DNA from: Bacteroidales bacterium
GTDB lineage: Bacteria > Bacteroidota > Bacteroidia > Bacteroidales > UBA7960
Length of the DNA: 6,982 nucleotides
Direction: 5' to 3'
NCBI GenBank assembly: GCA_007125275.1
Contig: SLDN01000095.1
Span: forward strand, 1-6,982
The notes beneath the pieces were generated by a model. The model saw only the letters and a list, made by a program, of their open reading frames with translations. It did no database searches and was not told the origin of the DNA. The translations under genes and the position numbers were made by a program. This document shows positions 1 through 6,870 of this stretch, piece after piece. Positions within the stretch are counted from its first letter, which is position 1; each line of letters begins with the position of its first letter.

Positions 1-111
1 AATCTCTTCCTGGTGTTTTTTATCTTCCAGATCTTGATGCATCAGGCAGGTTCCCAGGACCTCATCAACCAGGAAGATAATATCTTTTTTCAGATTCTTT
101 TTACTGGCCAT
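1..111 (-). CDS. Small uncharacterised protein, N-terminal 37 codons only
   Basis: This is an open frame starting at ATG (109-111) and running off the window edge exactly at a codon boundary, so only 37 residues are visible. It begins MASKKNLKKD and continues IIFLVDEVLGTCLMHQDL, followed by a charged stretch (EDKKHQEEI). The lysine-rich start followed by a hydrophobic-acidic helix with a TCLMH-like segment resembles short conserved proteins of unknown function that I recall from Bacteroidales; that recognition is from memory and no function can be given. There is no signal peptide or obvious membrane segment; the peptide looks cytoplasmic and helical. It follows the FKBP gene by 29 bp on the same strand and could be co-transcribed. 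The leader has no Shine-Dalgarno sequence. The frame could still be a chance one, but start position, spacing and composition favour a real gene. Confidence 0.6.
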   Translation of the reverse strand, partial: MASKKNLKKDIIFLVDEVLGTCLMHQDLEDKKHQEEI

Positions 112-140
112 TACAGTAGCATTTTAGAATGAATATTGTA

Positions 141-611
141 TTAATTAAAATCAATGATCTTCACATCAAATATAAGCACTGAGTTGCGAGGGATACTTCC
201 TGTTGCGTAGCTTCCATACCCCAGTGCCGAGGGTATAAGGATTTTTCCTTCGCCGGAGCGACGAAACTGCCTGATGCCTATGGAGAAACCTTGCACGGCG
301 CCGGGTAAATATATGTTTGACCCCTCGCCCGAATCAAATACGTCGCCATTGAGCAATGTGCCGGTGTAGTTAAGTTTGACGGTGCTGTTCTCTGATGGAT
401 ATCCACCGGTGCCTTCTTCTTCAATAACCACAAAAACACCTGATTCCACCTCCTGATAGTCGAGCTCGTGCTTTTCCAGGTATTCCAATATTTTTTCCCT
501 GTCGCGCTTCGCAATGTAATCAGGGTCGTCTCGCCTGCATGATCCGAAAATCAGCATCACCGAAATCAGCAAGGATGCGGAATAAATCAGATTTCGCGAA
601 TTAATTGCCAT
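141..611 (-). CDS. FKBP-type peptidyl-prolyl cis-trans isomerase, predicted lipoprotein
   Basis: A 156-residue protein predicted to catalyse cis-trans isomerisation of peptide bonds before proline in the cell envelope. Residues 1-24 are a signal peptide with a hydrophobic core (LIYSASLLISVMLIF) ending in GSC, so Cys25 is the likely lipidated residue; the -3 residue is Phe, a loose lipobox. Residues 26-55 form a charged linker (RRDDPDYIAKRDREK). The FKBP domain fills about 56-156: YTGTLLNGDVFDSG (82-95), GAVQGFSIGI (104-113), the ALGYGS segment (129-134) and the final strand VLIFDVKIIDF. By alignment to human FKBP12, Tyr26, Phe36, Asp37, Tyr82 and Phe99 appear kept (Y82, F92, D93, Y132, F148), while Trp59 is Phe (F109). 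It starts 48 bp after ftsZ on the same strand. Whether it serves division proteins is unknown; an FKBP-fold chaperone with low isomerase activity is an alternative. Confidence 0.93.
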   Translation of the reverse strand: MAINSRNLIYSASLLISVMLIFGSCRRDDPDYIAKRDREKILEYLEKHELDYQEVESGVFVVIEEEGTGGYPSENSTVKLNYTGTLLNGDVFDSGEGSNIYLPGAVQGFSIGIRQFRRSGEGKILIPSALGYGSYATGSIPRNSVLIFDVKIIDFN

Positions 612-643
612 TTTGAATTGATTGTTTATCTAAATTTTGGGTA

Positions 644-651
644 CAAAGATA
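644..651 (-). promoter_or_regulatory. Possible Bacteroidota -7 promoter box before the FKBP gene
   Basis: On the minus strand the ftsZ-FKBP gap contains TATCTTTG, an exact match to the Bacteroidota sigma-ABfr -7 consensus TAnnTTTG, about 33 bp before the FKBP start codon. No TTTG -33 element lies at the expected distance: the nearest promoter-like string, GTTGAC (663-668, end of ftsZ), is only about 11 bp away. The box also overlaps an inverted repeat, TTATCT and AGATAA. It may let the FKBP gene be transcribed independently of ftsZ, but an eight-base match in an AT-rich gap can be chance. Confidence 0.3.
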
Positions 652-659
652 ACAAAAAA

Positions 660-2165
660 CTAGTCAACATTATCGTGTAAAAAAGAATTATTTGACTTAA
701 TTTGTGTTTTTTTGTCGAGTGATTCATTCAGGGTGAATCTGGAGACCTGTGATTCATGGCTTGCCGGCACGGGATTCAGCGTCACATTTCTTCTGATAAA
801 GGCAGGTTGTTTTTCGAGGTCTGCAAGGCCTTCCGGTGTTTTCATCTGTATGCTCAGACTTTTGAGCCTTTCCTCCCTTTGCTTGATTCTGAAATATTTG
901 TCATCCTCATGCATGTGTTGATCGTCTGGCGCTGTTTCTTTTTCTGCAGGCGCTTTTCCGGTTGCAATCTTCTCTTTAAAAGAGTTGATGTGCTCCGCTG
1001 ATATCAAGCTTCTCCCCGCATATTTGCTGTCATCCCTGTGGACCGGCTCCTCCGGTTTTTGCTTCAGCTCGATGCTTTCAGCTCCGGCAGGTTCTTTTTT
1101 TCCCTGCTTGTCCCAGTTGTCAGTCCGGGTGTTTTCTATGTCGAAGGGGATCACCTTTTTGGGTTGTTTTTGTTCAAACTCATACAGCTTGTTGCTGGTA
1201 TCGAAGCCTGTTGCCACCAGTGTTACACTCAGTTGTTTTTCGAGGGATTCATCATTGTTAAGCCCCCAGATGATTTCGGCTGATGAGCCTGCTTCATTTT
1301 GGATGTAGTCTGTGATCTCGGTGATTTCGTCCATCAGCACTTCTTCCTTGCCGCTGGAGATGTTCAGCAGGATGTTTTTGGCGCCTTTGATCTGGTTGTC
1401 GTTGAGCAGAGGCGATGACAGTGCTGTTTCTACTGCGTTGATTGCCCTGTTTTCACCTTCAGCGCTGCCGCTTCCCATAATGGCAACGCCACTGTTTGAC
1501 ATTACCGTGCGTACGTCGGCGAAATCCACGTTGATATTGCCTGTCAGGGTGATGATCTCAGCTATGCCTTTGGCGCCGGTGGTGAGCACATTGTCGGCCC
1601 TGGCAAAAGCATCCGTTACGCTGAGGTTCCCATACAGCTCACGCAACCTGTCGTTGCAGATCACCAGCAGGGTGTCTACGTTTTCTGAAAGCTCCCTGAT
1701 ACCCTCCTCGGCTTGCAGTCGGCGCTTGCGTCCTTCAAACGCAAACGGGATGGTCACTATGCCTACGGTAAGTATGCCCATCTCCTTTGCTGCCTTGGCA
1801 ATGACCGGCGCTGCACCTGTGCCGGTGCCACCTCCCATACCTGCCGTGATGAACAGCATATTGGTGTTTGTTCCAAGGGCCTCCTTGACGCGCTCAATGT
1901 CTTCGATGGCCGCTTTCTTGCCGGTATCAGGAATGCTGCCCGCACCCCGGCCCTCTGTGAGGTTCACCCCCAGCTGTATCTTGTTCGGCACAGGACTTGC
2001 ATCAAGGGCCTGCGCATCTGTGTTGCACACAAAGAAGTTTACCCCCTCAATGCCCTGCCTGAACATGTGATTAACGGCATTGCTGCCACCACCGCCAACA
2101 CCTACAACTTTGATGATGCTGCTCTGGTTCTTGGGTAAGTCAAAATTTATCATGTCATTCGTCAT
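660..2165 (-). CDS. ftsZ: Cell division GTPase FtsZ
   Basis: The tubulin-like GTPase that polymerises at mid-cell into the Z ring and recruits the division machinery. It has 501 residues. The N-terminal nucleotide-binding domain shows VGVGGGGSNAVNHM (21-34) and the tubulin signature GGGTGTG (111-117). The T7 synergy loop NVDFADVR (212-219) carries the two catalytic aspartates (D214, D217) completed across the subunit interface. The globular core ends near residue 325. A charged, low-complexity linker (about 331-445) follows, then QPAFIRR (453-459), resembling the PAFLRK peptide that binds FtsA in proteobacteria, and about 40 more residues ending NNSFLHDNVD. Other bacteria usually stop near the PAF(L/I)R peptide; I recall the longer tail as normal for Bacteroidota. 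ATG 2165 gives the family N terminus; a second ATG at 2155 (MINFDLPKN) is a possible alternative. It lies 44 bp after ftsA. No terminator follows the TAG stop. Confidence 0.99.
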   Translation of the reverse strand: MTNDMINFDLPKNQSSIIKVVGVGGGGSNAVNHMFRQGIEGVNFFVCNTDAQALDASPVPNKIQLGVNLTEGRGAGSIPDTGKKAAIEDIERVKEALGTNTNMLFITAGMGGGTGTGAAPVIAKAAKEMGILTVGIVTIPFAFEGRKRRLQAEEGIRELSENVDTLLVICNDRLRELYGNLSVTDAFARADNVLTTGAKGIAEIITLTGNINVDFADVRTVMSNSGVAIMGSGSAEGENRAINAVETALSSPLLNDNQIKGAKNILLNISSGKEEVLMDEITEITDYIQNEAGSSAEIIWGLNNDESLEKQLSVTLVATGFDTSNKLYEFEQKQPKKVIPFDIENTRTDNWDKQGKKEPAGAESIELKQKPEEPVHRDDSKYAGRSLISAEHINSFKEKIATGKAPAEKETAPDDQHMHEDDKYFRIKQREERLKSLSIQMKTPEGLADLEKQPAFIRRNVTLNPVPASHESQVSRFTLNESLDKKTQIKSNNSFLHDNVD

Positions 2166-2209
2166 AACGATTGGTGTTTATATATTAATAACTATTTGAT
2201 TTCAAACGA

Positions 2210-3481
2210 TTATCCTTCAATGTCTTTTTCAAAGAAATCCTTTCCTTTGTTAAAAAACTGTTCAAAGAAGCCGATTTTTGTTCGCCGGCTCTTTTCGTTG
2301 CCTTTGGTGTTGTACTTCCTGATGTATTCGCTTTGTTCAAAGCCCTTGATCACAAGACCTACACCTGTTGCGTGCATTGGGCTTCCAACTTCGCCTGTCG
2401 GGGTCTTGGCAAGATGCTCATTGGGATACCCTATGCGGGTTGTCATGCCTGTGATGAACTCCGTAAGCTGCGCCACATGTTTCAGCTGGCTGCCACCCCC
2501 TGTGAGGACGATGCCGGCGATAAGCTTTTTCTCAAAACCCGAAGCTTTGATCTCGTAATATATGTGTTCGATGAGTTCTTCCATGCGTGCCTGGATGATG
2601 TGCGCCAGGTTTCTCAGCGATATCTCCCTGGGCTCACGGCCCCTCAGTCCGGGGATGGAAACGATTTCCTCGTCTTTGTTTTCGCTGGCCAGCGCCGACC
2701 CGAAGCTAATTTTCAGAGCCTCGGCCTGTCTGCGGATGATGGCGCATCCCTCCTTGATATCTTCTGTTATGGCATTGCCCCCCAACGGGATGACCGCTGT
2801 GTGCCTGATAATCTCGTCCTGAAAAATGGCGAGGTCAGTCGTGCCACCACCAATATCTACCAGCACCACACCTGCCTCTTTCTCCTGGTCGCTAAGCACC
2901 GCCTCAGCGGAGGCCAGCGGCTCAAGGATGAGTTCCGATATCTCCAGCCCGGCCTTTGTAACGCACTTGTCAATATTTTTTGCAGCAGCAACCTTTCCTG
3001 TGATGATATGGAAATTTGCCTCCAGGCAGTTGCCGGCCATCCCTATGGGCTCTCGAATGCCCTGCTGCCCGTCAATGATGTACTCCTGCGGGATCACATG
3101 GATAATGTCTTCGCCGGGTGGCAATGCCAGTTTGAACATGTTGCCAACAAGGTTGTTGATGTCATCCTGCTGAATCTCCTCATCGATGCTGTTGCGCATG
3201 ATGTTGCCCCGGTGTTGCAGACTGCGAATGTGCTGGCCGGCAATGCCAACATTCACAATCTTGATGTCTACCTGCGAACTGGCCTCGGCATCTTTCACGG
3301 CCTTTTGAATGGAGTTGACAGTGTGCTGAATGTTTTCAACGACGCCGCGGTTCACACCCAAAGAATCTGCACGCCCCATGCCCATGATCTCTACCTTTCC
3401 GTATTCGTTCTTGCGTCCTACTATGCAGGCTATCTTCGTAGAGCCAATGTCTAATCCAACTATGATTTCTGATGATTCCAT
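2210..3481 (-). CDS. ftsA: Cell division protein FtsA, actin-like membrane tether of FtsZ
   Basis: An actin-family ATP-binding protein that anchors FtsZ filaments to the inner membrane and signals to the septal synthesis machinery. It has 423 residues. Phosphate-1 motif VGLDIGSTKIACIVG is at 8-22, the FtsA-specific 1C (SHS2) subdomain is roughly 85-165, phosphate-2 motif VDIGGGTTDLAIF is at 208-220, and the adenosine loop IVLTGGGSQL is at 324-333. After a basic hinge (NEKSRRTK) the C terminus is IGFFEQFFNKGKDFFEKD, an amphipathic helix with three Phe pairs; by family knowledge this is the membrane-targeting sequence. Start ATG 3481 gives the normal N terminus. The gene follows ftsQ by 45 bp and precedes ftsZ by 44 bp, the usual ftsQ-ftsA-ftsZ order. 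Its leader has no Shine-Dalgarno sequence and ends in ATAAACAA just before the ATG. Codons TTA, CTA and TCA are absent between about 2333 and 3454. Confidence 0.98.
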   Translation of the reverse strand: MESSEIIVGLDIGSTKIACIVGRKNEYGKVEIMGMGRADSLGVNRGVVENIQHTVNSIQKAVKDAEASSQVDIKIVNVGIAGQHIRSLQHRGNIMRNSIDEEIQQDDINNLVGNMFKLALPPGEDIIHVIPQEYIIDGQQGIREPIGMAGNCLEANFHIITGKVAAAKNIDKCVTKAGLEISELILEPLASAEAVLSDQEKEAGVVLVDIGGGTTDLAIFQDEIIRHTAVIPLGGNAITEDIKEGCAIIRRQAEALKISFGSALASENKDEEIVSIPGLRGREPREISLRNLAHIIQARMEELIEHIYYEIKASGFEKKLIAGIVLTGGGSQLKHVAQLTEFITGMTTRIGYPNEHLAKTPTGEVGSPMHATGVGLVIKGFEQSEYIRKYNTKGNEKSRRTKIGFFEQFFNKGKDFFEKDIEG

Positions 3482-3526
3482 TTGTTTATATTTTGGTTGT
3501 CAGGTCAAGCCCTGTCGTTTTTATTG

Positions 3527-4315
3527 TTATCTGGAACAGATGATCTGGTTACGATATTCTAAATTAATGCGGCTGTAATAATGCCAGCCGGTCTGAGACA
3601 GGCTGTTAAGATAAAAGAGCCTTAGCTTGCTGAACTTTTCCTCCATCTGATGTGCCTTGCCAAACTCGATGGTGTGCGCACCATTTTTCGGGATCAGCTC
3701 GAACTTGCCGCCGGGCAGCAAATGAATGTGATCGATGAGGGCCCGCCAAAATGGGTCATTGTCGATGAAGGATGCCAGCTTAAAGAGATTGTTTGCTTCA
3801 CGCATGCCTGCTTTAGCATCATCCTCACCGATGCTGTTTACATTGCGTCCCGGAGCATAGCCGGCCGCAATGTTTCCGGTGGCCACCATCACCCTGGCGG
3901 TATGCGCCTCCGATAGTGGGAACAAATAGCCGTTCCGGTCGATGTAATAGCTTTCATTGTTGCGGTTAATGACCCTGATGATGGGGTCGCGCAAAGTGAT
4001 CTCAATGCCCAGCTTGCCTGTGCCTGCCCTGAACACATTGGCGGTTTCGACATAGGGGATGCCATTTACGATGGTATGCATGCTTTGCAGCTTTTCGCGG
4101 CTTACCGTACGCCCTTCGAGGGTGTCGAAGCGTTCGGTGATAAGGCTGTGCACTTTTTCAGCATTGATGAAATAATTGCCTGAGCGGCTTTCTATAGAAA
4201 CAAAAGGCCCGGAGCAGGGCGTGTTCCTGCTTCGGTCTGCAGCAAAGCCTGCCAGGAAAATGATGCCTGCCAGACTCATTACATATAATAATGTGTATGC
4301 TACATTTTTTATCAT
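3527..4315 (-). CDS. ftsQ: Cell division protein FtsQ (DivIB family)
   Basis: A bitopic inner-membrane protein that bridges the cytoplasmic ring and the periplasmic divisome, known in other bacteria to bind FtsB and FtsL. It has 262 residues: a short cytoplasmic start (MIKN), one transmembrane helix (about 5-25, AYTLLYVMSLAGIIFLAGF), then a periplasmic part. The POTRA-like region is about 47-118 (FINAEKVHSLI to LRDPIIRVINR), followed by the beta domain with YYIDRNGYLFPLS (123-135) and a final strand region WHYYSRINLEYRNQIIC (244-260), which matches Bacteroidota FtsQ C termini as I remember them. FtsQ sequences diverge widely; identification relies on this architecture plus position between murC and ftsA. 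Its ATG overlaps the murC stop (ATGA), so translation is probably coupled to murC and no separate leader exists. Confidence 0.95.
   Translation of the reverse strand: MIKNVAYTLLYVMSLAGIIFLAGFAADRSRNTPCSGPFVSIESRSGNYFINAEKVHSLITERFDTLEGRTVSREKLQSMHTIVNGIPYVETANVFRAGTGKLGIEITLRDPIIRVINRNNESYYIDRNGYLFPLSEAHTARVMVATGNIAAGYAPGRNVNSIGEDDAKAGMREANNLFKLASFIDNDPFWRALIDHIHLLPGGKFELIPKNGAHTIEFGKAHQMEEKFSKLRLFYLNSLSQTGWHYYSRINLEYRNQIICSR
4312..4315 (-). other. ATGA stop-start overlap of murC and ftsQ
   Basis: Read on the minus strand, bases 4315-4312 are ATGA: ATG starts ftsQ and TGA stops murC. Such four-base overlaps usually mean terminating ribosomes re-initiate, tying FtsQ output to MurC. The sequence just before is A-rich (CAAAAACAACAGCG) with no Shine-Dalgarno motif, consistent with re-initiation. 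Confidence 0.9.
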
Positions 4316-5673
4316 CGCTGTTGTTTTTGTGTCAATATTTTCCTGATGGGTTCGGTTAAGGTGTCAATGTCGCCGGCACCCATCGTGATAAGCACTTCTG
4401 CATCTGTATCTCTGAGACATTGTAATGTTTCTTCTTTGGTATGGCATTTGGCATTGCGCATTTTGACCTTGCGCAGCAGCATCTGTGCATCGACTCCTTC
4501 GATGGCTTGTTCTCTTGCGGGATATACCGGCAGCAGGATTAGCTCATCGAGCTGCGAAAGGCTTTCAGCAAACTGGTCGGCCAGGTCTCTGGTTCTGCTG
4601 TAGAGGTGTGGCTGAAAAACACCTGTGATCTTTTTCCCGGGCCACATTTCTCTTGCAGACCTTATGCATGCATTGATCTCTTCGGGGTGGTGGGCGTAAT
4701 CGTCAACAAAAATGTTTTTTGAGGTTTGCACTACGATCTCGAAGCGTCTTTTTACACCTAAAAAGCTGTTAAGGCCCTCACGGATGTGCTCGGCACTGAT
4801 GCCTGCCAGGTGTGCAAGTGCAGCTGCAGCCAGTGCGTTTTCAAGGTTGTGCTTTCCGGGGTATTGCATTTGGATGCCTTCAATGTTTAATCTGCCGCCA
4901 ATGCCTGCATGATAGCGTCCTTCGTGCAGCTTTACCCCTTCGAGGCAATAATCTGCCGGCGGCTCAACACGGTAGTTGAACTGTTTGCCGCTAAAACCTA
5001 TCAGGTCAGCAATGTTGTCTTTCGCAATCAGCGTCCCATTTTTTTCCACTGTGTTTGCAAAATCCCTGAACGACTCCATCATGGCATCCCTGTTGCCGTA
5101 GATGTCCATGTGGTCGCTGTCGATTGCGCTGATGAGGGCTATTTGCGGCGATAGCTGCAGGAATGAGCGGTCGTACTCGTCGGCTTCGGCAATGAGCCAT
5201 TGCGGGTTGGGGTCGCTGATGTAGTTGGTGCCATAGTTGGTGCTGATGCCTCCCAGGAAAGCGAGGCAAGGGACTCCCGCCTGCTTTATGATATGGGTGA
5301 GCATGGTGCTGATGGTTGTCTTGCCGTGTGTGCCGGCTATGGCAATGGTTGGATGCTGTTGTGACAATAGTCCCAGCAGCTTCGCGCGCTTTAGCATTGG
5401 TGTGCCTGCGGCCTTGAAGTGATGGAATAGCTTGTTGGTGTCGGGCACCGCCGGTGTGTAAACCACCAGTTCGGGCCGGCACCTGATCCCTGAAGGATCG
5501 TCAGCATAAACAATCGCAACCCCTTCAGCCTCCAACTTTTCAGTCAGCTTTGTCTGTGTGCGGTCGTAACCACATACCTCAGCACCCAGGCCGCGGAAAT
5601 GACGCGCCAGGGCACTCATCCCAATGCCGCCAATGCCCAGGAAAAATATACGTTGTATGTGGTTTATGTTCAT
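4312..5673 (-). CDS. murC: UDP-N-acetylmuramate--L-alanine ligase MurC
   Basis: A cytoplasmic ATP-dependent ligase that adds L-alanine to UDP-MurNAc, the first amino acid of the peptidoglycan stem. It has 453 residues, normal for the family. The N-terminal UDP-binding domain has FLGIGGIGMSALA (11-23). The central ATPase domain has the P-loop GTHGKTT (114-120), EADEYDRSF (163-171), DHMDIYG (187-193) and PGKHNLENALAA (272-283). The C-terminal domain shows GVKRRFE (306-312), DDYAHHP (324-330), FQPHLYSRT (353-361) and MGAGDI (431-436). EADEYDRSF and DDYAHHP separate MurC from MurD, MurE and MurF; Mpl, the close relative, is less likely in this context. All catalytic motifs are present. It lies 78 bp after murG; that gap contains a repeat element. 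The leader ends CCTAAACAAGAAACA before ATG 5673, with no Shine-Dalgarno sequence. Confidence 0.98.
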   Translation of the reverse strand: MNINHIQRIFFLGIGGIGMSALARHFRGLGAEVCGYDRTQTKLTEKLEAEGVAIVYADDPSGIRCRPELVVYTPAVPDTNKLFHHFKAAGTPMLKRAKLLGLLSQQHPTIAIAGTHGKTTISTMLTHIIKQAGVPCLAFLGGISTNYGTNYISDPNPQWLIAEADEYDRSFLQLSPQIALISAIDSDHMDIYGNRDAMMESFRDFANTVEKNGTLIAKDNIADLIGFSGKQFNYRVEPPADYCLEGVKLHEGRYHAGIGGRLNIEGIQMQYPGKHNLENALAAAALAHLAGISAEHIREGLNSFLGVKRRFEIVVQTSKNIFVDDYAHHPEEINACIRSAREMWPGKKITGVFQPHLYSRTRDLADQFAESLSQLDELILLPVYPAREQAIEGVDAQMLLRKVKMRNAKCHTKEETLQCLRDTDAEVLITMGAGDIDTLTEPIRKILTQKQQR

Positions 5674-5686
5674 TGTTTCTTGTTTA

Positions 5687-5713
5687 GGTTTCTCGCTTTG
5701 CGTCGAAATGACG
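5687..5713. repeat. Solo intergenic repeat with hairpin between murG and murC
   Basis: On the minus strand this reads CGTCATTTCGACG, then CAAAGCGAGAAACC. It matches, by memory, the dispersed GTCATTTCGA...GCGAGAAAT family found in intergenic regions of many Bacteroidota genomes. It is an imperfect palindrome: TTTC (5689-5692) pairs with GAAA (5705-5708) and CGC (5694-5696) with GCG (5700-5702) around a three-base loop, leaving a small internal bulge. Transcribed in either direction it would form a short hairpin. Only one copy is seen here, so repetition cannot be shown from this window. Confidence 0.55.
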
Positions 5714-5751
5714 TGTTTTTACATATGAGTATTTTTTGTTTATAAAGTTTT

Positions 5752-6870
5752 TTATATCATTCCAAGGGCAACGTCGGCAATTACATTGGCGGCGTTGCGG
5801 TATGACAGTCCCGCCATTCGTTCTACCAGGCCATGCTGTTTGTTTTTGTCGAACATCAGTTTGTTGATCTCTGGTTCCAGTTTTTCACCTGCCTCTGCAT
5901 CCTTCACCATCACGGCGGCGTGTTGGTTTACCAGCGCCATGGCATTGTGGGTCTGATGGTCTTCGGCCACGTTTGGTGATGGCACGAGGATGGTCGGTTT
6001 TTTCACCACGCAAAGTTCTGAAATGGCGATGGCCCCGGCACGGCTCACGACCACATCGGCAGCAGCGTAGGCGTAGTCCATCCTGCTGATAAAGCTGTTT
6101 ATGTGCAGCGATGGACCTGCATTCAGGTTCTTGCTGAGCTTTGCAGCTTGTTCATGGTAGCTTGTTCCTGTTTGCCAGATGACCTGTATGCCATCATGAA
6201 GCATTTTTTTCAGGCTTCCTGCGATGCTTTCATTGATGGTGCGTGCGCCCAGGCTGCCTCCTGTGACCAGCAGAATGGGTTTATCTTCTGCGAGTCCAAA
6301 AAAGCGGATTGCCTCATTGCGTTTGCCGGCGATGTTCACTACGTCTTCTCTGACCGGGTTGCCGGTGATGTACAATTTATGCTTTGGCAGGTACTTTTCC
6401 ATCCCTTCATAGGCCACGCAAATTTTTTCTGCTTTTTTGCCAAGTATGCGGTTGGTAAGCCCCGGGTATGAGTTTTGTTCCTGGATGAGGACGGGCACTT
6501 TTTGTCGTGCCGCGGCCCAGATCAGTGGTCCGCTGGCATACCCGCCTACGCCAATGGCCAGGTCGGGCCGGAATCGCTTCACGATCTTTTTGGCACCGGC
6601 CAGACTTTTACACACCTTGAATGGCAATAAAAGGTTTCGGGGACTTAGGCTGCGTTGCAGTCCTGCTATGTCAAGCCCGATGATATGGTAGCCGGCTTCG
6701 GGTACCCTTGTCATCTCCATCCGGCCCCTGGCGCCCACAAAAAGGATGCGGATATCGAAAGCCTTTTTCTGCAGAGCCGAAGCAATGGCTATGGCAGGGA
6801 AGATATGCCCGCCGGTGCCACCACCGGCAATCAGTACCCTGAGCGTCTTATGTTGCTTCAATTCTTTCAC
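5752..6870 (-). CDS. murG: Lipid II synthase MurG (undecaprenyldiphospho-muramoylpentapeptide GlcNAc transferase)
   Basis: A membrane-associated GT-B glycosyltransferase on the cytoplasmic face that transfers GlcNAc from UDP-GlcNAc to lipid I, giving lipid II. It has 372 residues. The N-terminal acceptor-binding half has GGGTGGHIFPA (16-26) and GVGGYASGP (107-115); EQNSYPGLTNR is at 131-141 and ITGNPVR at 168-174. The C-terminal donor-binding half has TGGSLGAR (203-210), SRAGAIAISEL (276-286, with the loop for uracil and diphosphate) and NVAEDHQTHNA (300-310). The start is GTG at 6868-6870: an in-frame TGA lies at 6901-6903 with no ATG between, and the next in-frame Met is residue 51, beyond the first glycine loop. 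The N terminus is about ten residues longer than the first beta strand needs, as is common. It is the first gene of the visible run. Confidence 0.98.
   Translation of the reverse strand: MKELKQHKTLRVLIAGGGTGGHIFPAIAIASALQKKAFDIRILFVGARGRMEMTRVPEAGYHIIGLDIAGLQRSLSPRNLLLPFKVCKSLAGAKKIVKRFRPDLAIGVGGYASGPLIWAAARQKVPVLIQEQNSYPGLTNRILGKKAEKICVAYEGMEKYLPKHKLYITGNPVREDVVNIAGKRNEAIRFFGLAEDKPILLVTGGSLGARTINESIAGSLKKMLHDGIQVIWQTGTSYHEQAAKLSKNLNAGPSLHINSFISRMDYAYAAADVVVSRAGAIAISELCVVKKPTILVPSPNVAEDHQTHNAMALVNQHAAVMVKDAEAGEKLEPEINKLMFDKNKQHGLVERMAGLSYRNAANVIADVALGMI

Noticed and set aside
640..668. Possible intrinsic terminator after ftsZ (T-run following the TAG stop on the minus strand)
   Set aside because: The run of six T is not preceded by a GC-rich stem; only the six-base ACTAGT palindrome is nearby.
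1312..2070. 252-codon open frame on the plus strand, antisense to ftsZ
   Set aside because: It covers the conserved FtsZ GTPase core; its serine- and proline-rich translation is typical of a reverse reading of a real gene.
2166..2209. Possible promoter before ftsZ (TTTG at 2203-2206, then TATAAACA about 20 bp downstream)
   Set aside because: The downstream box shares only TA with TAnnTTTG; AT-rich chance match.
2333..3454. 373-codon open frame on the plus strand, antisense to ftsA
   Set aside because: It is in codon register opposite ftsA, so it stays open simply because ftsA lacks TTA, CTA and TCA codons there. The translation resembles no family I know and ftsA is unmistakable.
3495..3520. 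Inverted repeat CAGG/CCTG in the ftsQ-ftsA gap
   Set aside because: Only four base pairs with a six-base loop and no T-run; too weak to call.
5006..5482. 158-codon minus-strand frame inside murC
   Set aside because: An alternate-frame reading rich in His, Arg and Gln, wholly inside the murC ATPase domain; no independent start context or family resemblance.
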